The translations under genes and the position numbers were made by a program. Positions 41,496-43,687 of a DNA stretch of 43,687 nucleotides are shown here, piece after piece. This DNA is from Clostridium sp. CX1. Its GTDB lineage: Bacteria; Bacillota; Clostridia; Clostridiales; Clostridiaceae. The notes under the pieces were generated by a model that had not been told where the DNA came from, did no database searches, and saw nothing but the letters and a program-made list of their open reading frames with translations. The stretch is taken from positions 1 through 43,687 of the forward strand of contig NZ_JAODOO010000024.1 of assembly GCF_025398335.1 (NCBI RefSeq), read 5' to 3'. Positions within the stretch are counted from its first letter, which is position 1, and every line of letters begins with the position of its first letter.

Positions 41496-42461
41496 ATGGA
41501 CAAGATATGGAATAAATATGAAGATATACAAAAGGAATTAGAAGCTGTTGTTTCCTTTATGGAAAAGAATACTAAATGTAAAGATAAAAAGATAGAAGGT
41601 TCCATTAAAGAGCTAATTCACTCCGGTGGAAAGATGCTGAGGCCTGCTTTTGTCATTATCTCATCTCATTTTGGTAATTATGATGCTGAAAAAACTAGAT
41701 CCCTAGCCTCTGTAATCGAACTACTTCATATGGCTACCTTAGTTCATGATGATGTTGTAGATGATGCTAAACTTAGACGTGGCCAGGAAACTGTCCAATC
41801 AAAGTATGGAAAAGACTATGCTGTATATATAGGAGATTTTCTTTTCTGTGTATGCTTTAAAATTTTAGCTTCCTCAGCAACTCTTCAAAGTATAAAAATA
41901 GATAGTAATTCCATGTCTAGAATTTGCTTAGGAGAAATAGATCAATTAAATTCAAGATTTAATAGTAATCTCTCGGTAAAAAGTTATTTAAATAGAATTT
42001 CTGGTAAAACTGCTGAGCTTCTTTCATTGTCACTATATACTGGTGCTGCTGAGAGCGGGTGTAGCGATGGCCTTTGTAAACAATTCTGGAAAATAGGGCA
42101 TAATATTGGCATGGCCTTTCAAATTATAGATGATATTCTAGACTATGTAGGTAGTAATAATGTTGTAGGTAAGGCTGTTGGGAAAGATATAAAACAGGGC
42201 ATATTCACAGTACCATTTATTTATGCTGCGAATAAGAACAGAAGAGCCTTTGAACCTTATTTTCACAAAGAAGTCTTCTCCGAGGAAGATGTAAGAAAAA
42301 TTATAGAATTAGTAAATAATAATGGTGGTATTACTAGCTCTAGAGAACTTGCAGATAAATATACAAAAAAAGCTTTCAATTTAATAAACCGTCTCCCTGA
42401 AAATAGACACAAGATAATCTTAAAAGAAATTACAGAAATGCTTCTAAAGAGAACTTATTAA
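41496..42461 (+). CDS. Polyprenyl diphosphate synthase
   Basis: 321-residue trans-isoprenyl diphosphate synthase. First Asp-rich motif H-D-D-V-V-D-D-A-K-L-R-R-G and second Q-I-I-D-D-I-L-D, both complete, and the start G-G-K-M-L-R-P. Small residues before the first motif (A-T-L-V-H) leave room for a long product, as in heptaprenyl/octaprenyl synthases that make quinone side chains. It is the DmkB-type partner of NDH-2 in electron transfer loci. The frame opens at 41475, but AGGAG is 7 nt before the ATG at 41496. Confidence 0.9.
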   Translation: MDKIWNKYEDIQKELEAVVSFMEKNTKCKDKKIEGSIKELIHSGGKMLRPAFVIISSHFGNYDAEKTRSLASVIELLHMATLVHDDVVDDAKLRRGQETVQSKYGKDYAVYIGDFLFCVCFKILASSATLQSIKIDSNSMSRICLGEIDQLNSRFNSNLSVKSYLNRISGKTAELLSLSLYTGAAESGCSDGLCKQFWKIGHNIGMAFQIIDDILDYVGSNNVVGKAVGKDIKQGIFTVPFIYAANKNRRAFEPYFHKEVFSEEDVRKIIELVNNNGGITSSRELADKYTKKAFNLINRLPENRHKIILKEITEMLLKRTY

Positions 42462-42482
42462 ATATATGTATAAAGTATAAAA

Positions 42483-42534
42483 GAACTGCTATCAAGTTTT
42501 ATTATATCGAATAAAATTGATAGCAGTTCCTTTT
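42483..42534. terminator. Bidirectional terminator, polyprenyl synthase / LysR
   Basis: A 13-bp stem (42483-42495 with 42517-42529), a bulged G and a further 7 bp (42497-42503 with 42510-42516), and a T-rich tail, between convergent genes. Confidence 0.88.
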
Positions 42535-43426
42535 ATTTAAATAGGCTTTTAGCCTGCTTTTTAAAATCATCTATTAAACTTTTTAAGTGCTTATAGGTTT
42601 CATGTTTAAAGGAAAGAAAAACTTCATAATTAAATGAAGCACCCTTTATTTTAATCTCTTTCATAAGACCACTACTAATATCTTTTTCAACAGAAATCTT
42701 AGGAAGAAGACTTATAGTTGGAGCTCCATATACTGAATTTTTCCCAATATCTATAGAGTTAGCTGTAAATACAATATTAAGGTCATCAATGTCATACCCC
42801 TGTGATGCAAGAGCCAAATGAAGCAATCTTTTGATATCTGGTCCATCCTTTAACAAAATAAAGGAGTATTTAAAAATGTCCTCAAAAGAAAGAGGGCCTT
42901 TAAGGTCAATTTCTGGGTTTGTTACAAAAACCAGTTCATCACTTCCAACTTTTAAGCTTACTATATCCTCCCGTTCAGCAGCTTCATACGTTAAAATAAT
43001 ATCTGCGAAATCATTATCCAATTCTGACTCAATACTGTTACCAATCATACTGGTTAATTTAAAAGAATAATTTTTATACTTATCTTTTAAGTTAATTATT
43101 GCTTTAAGCATTACTGAGTTTATAGAAGAGGATGGTGAGGATATGGCAAAGGTACTGTCTTTATTTCGTTTTATAATTGATATGTCATCTATTATTCTTT
43201 CATAAGCCTTAATTATAGTCTTAACATGTTTAAGTATAAGTTGCCCCTCTTTTGTAAGCTCAACACCTTTATTACTTCTCTCTAAAAGCTGAACTCCAAG
43301 TTCTTCCTCAAGCCTTAAAAGCTGCTGACTAAGTGCCGATTGAGATATATGTGAAAGTAATGCCACCTTAGATATACTTCTCAGTGTGGCCACATCGTAA
43401 AAGTTCTTTAGAGATTGAATATTCAT
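42533..43426 (-). CDS. LysR-family transcriptional regulator
   Basis: 297 residues. N-terminal winged helix (F-Y-D-V-A-T-L-R-S-I-S-K-V-A then I-S-Q-S-A-L-S-Q-Q-L-L-R-L-E-E-E-L-G-V) and a C-terminal type 2 periplasmic-binding-like effector domain. It is convergent with the polyprenyl synthase gene, so regulation of the electron transfer genes is possible but not shown. AGGAGG stands before the ATG. The effector is unknown. Confidence 0.92.
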   Translation of the reverse strand: MNIQSLKNFYDVATLRSISKVALLSHISQSALSQQLLRLEEELGVQLLERSNKGVELTKEGQLILKHVKTIIKAYERIIDDISIIKRNKDSTFAISSPSSSINSVMLKAIINLKDKYKNYSFKLTSMIGNSIESELDNDFADIILTYEAAEREDIVSLKVGSDELVFVTNPEIDLKGPLSFEDIFKYSFILLKDGPDIKRLLHLALASQGYDIDDLNIVFTANSIDIGKNSVYGAPTISLLPKISVEKDISSGLMKEIKIKGASFNYEVFLSFKHETYKHLKSLIDDFKKQAKSLFK

Positions 43427-43580
43427 AGCATCCTCCTAAGTAAGCATATTACTATTATGATAGAATACTTTCATGCTTTTTTCAATAAATAGTTAACAAC
43501 TTTAATCTTAATATTCTAGTTTGGTATCCACTAAAGTTGTTAAATGAACATACTAAACTATATATAAATATATAAAATAA

Positions 43581-43608
43581 AAAGCACTGAGTTAATACTC
43601 AGTGCTTT
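43581..43608 (-). terminator. Terminator of tRNA-Gln
   Basis: A perfect 11-bp stem AAAGCACTGAG / CTCAGTGCTTT (43581-43591 with 43598-43608) followed by TTTATTTTATATA on the minus strand. It starts in the tRNA's encoded CCA. Confidence 0.85.
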
Positions 43609-43682
43609 GGCTGGGATAGCAGGATTTGAACCTACGAATGCCAGAGTCAAAGTCTGGTGCCTTACCGCTTGGCGATATCCCA
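43608..43682 (-). tRNA. tRNA-Gln (UUG)
   Basis: 75 nt including an encoded CCA end (43608-43610). The acceptor arms TGGGATA / TATCCCA pair, the T loop has GTTCGAATC, and the anticodon stem CCAGA / TCTGG holds the loop CTTTGAC with anticodon TTG. It is not tRNA-Sec. Confidence 0.95.
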
Positions 43683-43687
43683 ATATA

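Overview
The window is AT-rich DNA with Clostridium-type gene structure. Shine-Dalgarno sites are strong and GGAGG-like, TTG and GTG starts are frequent, and the content is anaerobic: a siroheme/ferredoxin reductase, polyferredoxin, flavoproteins, a thioredoxin reductase with a glutaredoxin-like protein, and no oxygen respiration genes. I place it in the Clostridiales (a Clostridium-like Firmicute) from gene content only; no rRNA is present. The only RNA gene I can support is tRNA-Gln(UUG) at the right edge.

Layout. 1-8.4 kb: a POT peptide transporter with a very long leader, a metallo-beta-lactamase-fold hydrolase, a PAP2 phosphatase, a 22-codon hydrophobic ORF, an FMN-binding glutamate-synthase-like protein, an NfeD/flotillin pair, a YnfA-family protein and a MarR regulator. 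8.4-13.6 kb: a FAD oxidoreductase, a YbjQ protein, two membrane proteins (one a polyferredoxin behind a CsoR-type operator), and a CcdA/TlpA thiol-redox pair. 13.6-19.6 kb: a six-gene unit of a SAM methyltransferase and a complete nickel/peptide/opine-type ABC importer. 19.9-24.5 kb: a secreted DUF2680-like protein, a flavodoxin, a small siroheme reductase and a two-component system whose promoter shares a box with the DUF2680 gene. 24.5-25.9 kb: an MFS exporter beside a relic LysR gene.

26-30.8 kb is the most interesting part. Two genes contain a single in-frame UGA, each exactly at the first cysteine of a CXXC motif: a 76-residue glutaredoxin-like protein (U-P-W-C) just upstream of thioredoxin reductase, and the copper ATPase CopA, whose second metal-binding domain reads G-M-T-U-A-A-C. 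Both reading frames are otherwise intact, and each has a hairpin about 20 nt after the UGA in the position expected for a bacterial SECIS. The simplest reading is selenocysteine, including a selenoprotein copper pump in a csoR-copA-copZ operon.

30.9-36.6 kb: a YfcE-like phosphodiesterase, a soluble PocR-chemoreceptor fusion, an M23 peptidoglycan hydrolase, a second two-component system and a previously uncalled 35-residue Cys/Arg-rich membrane peptide. 36.9-43.4 kb: a GNAT acetyltransferase, then a flavin-based extracellular-electron-transfer-like group (ApbE lipoprotein, FMN-binding lipoprotein, NDH-2 fused to a DoxX-like membrane domain, polyprenyl diphosphate synthase) and a LysR regulator. 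Together the genes suggest an anaerobe that invests in thiol/selenol redox control, copper handling and flavin/quinone electron transfer at the membrane.
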